Below, one piece after another: positions 63,448 through 64,000 of a DNA stretch of 64,000 bases. The first letter of the stretch is position 1; the number at the start of each line of letters is the position of its first letter. Source of the DNA: Arbacia lixula. Lineage: Eukaryota; Echinodermata; Echinoidea; Arbacioida; Arbaciidae. The translations under genes and the position numbers were made by a program. The notes under the pieces are model-generated. The model saw only the letters and a program-made list of their open reading frames with translations, made no database searches and was not told the origin of the DNA. The stretch is taken from contig OZ022577.1 of the NCBI GenBank assembly GCA_963669155.1, positions 28,087,237 through 28,151,236 of the forward strand, in the 5' to 3' direction.

Positions 63448-64000
63448 CACAAGCTCTAGTTTGGGAGGGAGTGTAGTGCCGTGCCATCCCAGCTCAAGTT
63501 TGGATGATATCAAGTGCTGTCCTAGCTCAAGTTGGGTGAGGAAACTCTTCTTAGACTTCAGTCTGAAAGAACTCCCCAGAGGAGAATGTGTGATACCAGC
63601 TTTAGAATAACTTCCAGAATGCCATCCTAGCTCAAGTTTATTTATGGAACTCCTCCGAGATGTGTGGAGATAAGAAAACAAATTGTATTGCTGAACACAT
63701 GTAACACCAGTTGTAGGGAAAGCCCCAAGTGTCAAGTGCTGTCCTAGCTCAAGTTGGGTGAGGAAACTCTTCTTAGCCTTTAGTCTGAAAGAACTCCCCA
63801 GAGGAGAATGTGTGATACCAGCTTTAGAATAACTTCCAGAATGCCATCCTAGCTCAAGTTTATTTATAGAACTCCTCCGAGATGTGTGCAGATCAGAAAA
63901 CAAATTGTATTGCTGAACACATGTAACACCAGTTGTAGGGAAAGCCCCAAGTGGCAAATGACCATCCAGGTTTGTGTTAGGATGTTCTTTGGTGTGTGCA
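63448..64000 (+). other. 3' UTR, incomplete
   Basis: Follows the stop codon. No AATAAA signal is seen before the window ends, so the polyadenylation site lies further right, or another intron follows. Most of it is the 222-bp tandem duplication annotated separately. Confidence 0.7.
63511..63954. repeat. 222-bp tandem duplication in the 3' UTR
   Basis: Unit 1 at 63511-63732 and unit 2 at 63733-63954, with only a handful of differences. The motif TCCTAGCTCAAGTT recurs at about 63519, 63627, 63741 and 63849 (variant TCCCAGCTCAAGTT at 63487), roughly every 110 bp. The 222-bp unit is therefore itself an old dimer. Its length is a multiple of 3, which keeps a minus-strand frame open; that frame is not a gene. 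Confidence 0.93.

Noticed and set aside
63415-63957. 180-codon minus-strand open frame with internal repeats
   Set aside because: It is produced by the 222-bp (74-codon) tandem duplication in the 3' UTR; composition and position do not fit a gene.
1-64000. Retroviral, LTR or LINE elements and tRNA/rRNA genes
   Set aside because: I looked for reverse transcriptase, integrase or capsid-like frames, long terminal direct repeats, and tRNA box B motifs on both strands and saw none that hold up.
1-64000. A CLASP, XMAP215/ckap5 or CEP104 identity for the gene
   Set aside because: The final two TOG domains lie at the very C-terminus after a long linker, and the GLVEYA-type segment after TOG2 is crescerin-like; CLASP and XMAP215 have different domain orders and C-terminal regions, and CEP104 has a single TOG.

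Overview
The window lies inside one large, intron-rich animal gene on the + strand. Twenty-three exons join in frame from position 1 to a stop at 63445-63447. They encode the C-terminal 1568 residues of a crescerin / TOGARAM1-type protein (TOG array regulator of axonemal microtubules): the C-terminal half of one TOG domain (TOG2), a long low-complexity linker, an E/R/K-rich helical segment, then two complete TOG domains (TOG3, TOG4). The start codon, TOG1 and the first part of TOG2 lie upstream. A 3' UTR of at least 553 bp runs off the right edge. All 22 introns are GT-AG and every exon phase matches its neighbour (4707 nt of coding sequence, a multiple of 3), so the model is well constrained although it was built by eye.

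The organism looks like a marine invertebrate, probably a deuterostome and perhaps an echinoderm. The reasons are AT-rich kilobase introns with GC-rich exons, dispersed ACATGTACATGTA tracts, repeats carrying GTCC tandem arrays, and dense short inverted-repeat transposons. No coding sequence here is diagnostic for species.

Layout: 1-700 TOG2 end and start of linker; 701-17687 a 17-kb intron carrying a hAT-like element with perfect 8-bp target duplication, foldback MITEs and a 1.3-kb pogo-like element; 17688-32119 seven-exon cluster for the linker, split by an 8.4-kb intron with a degenerate minisatellite; 32120-51803 widely spaced linker exons 8-10 among TE-rich introns; 51804-52900 the charged helix exons; 53346-63447 compact exons for TOG3 and TOG4. 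The TOG half is compact (introns 0.4-1.7 kb) and the linker half is expanded (introns to 17 kb).

The non-coding part is mostly fossil DNA transposons: at least five short families recur, several with three to five copies. No retrovirus, LTR element, tRNA, rRNA, CRISPR array or second intact gene was recognised. The most unusual points are two places where an exon/intron junction has itself been tandemly duplicated (after exon 6 and after exon 20), a minisatellite carrying acceptor-like motifs in intron 4, reciprocal arm deletions in two copies of a palindromic MITE, a head-to-head interstitial telomere-repeat block, and a transposon-like inverted repeat pair around an exon-like gene fragment.
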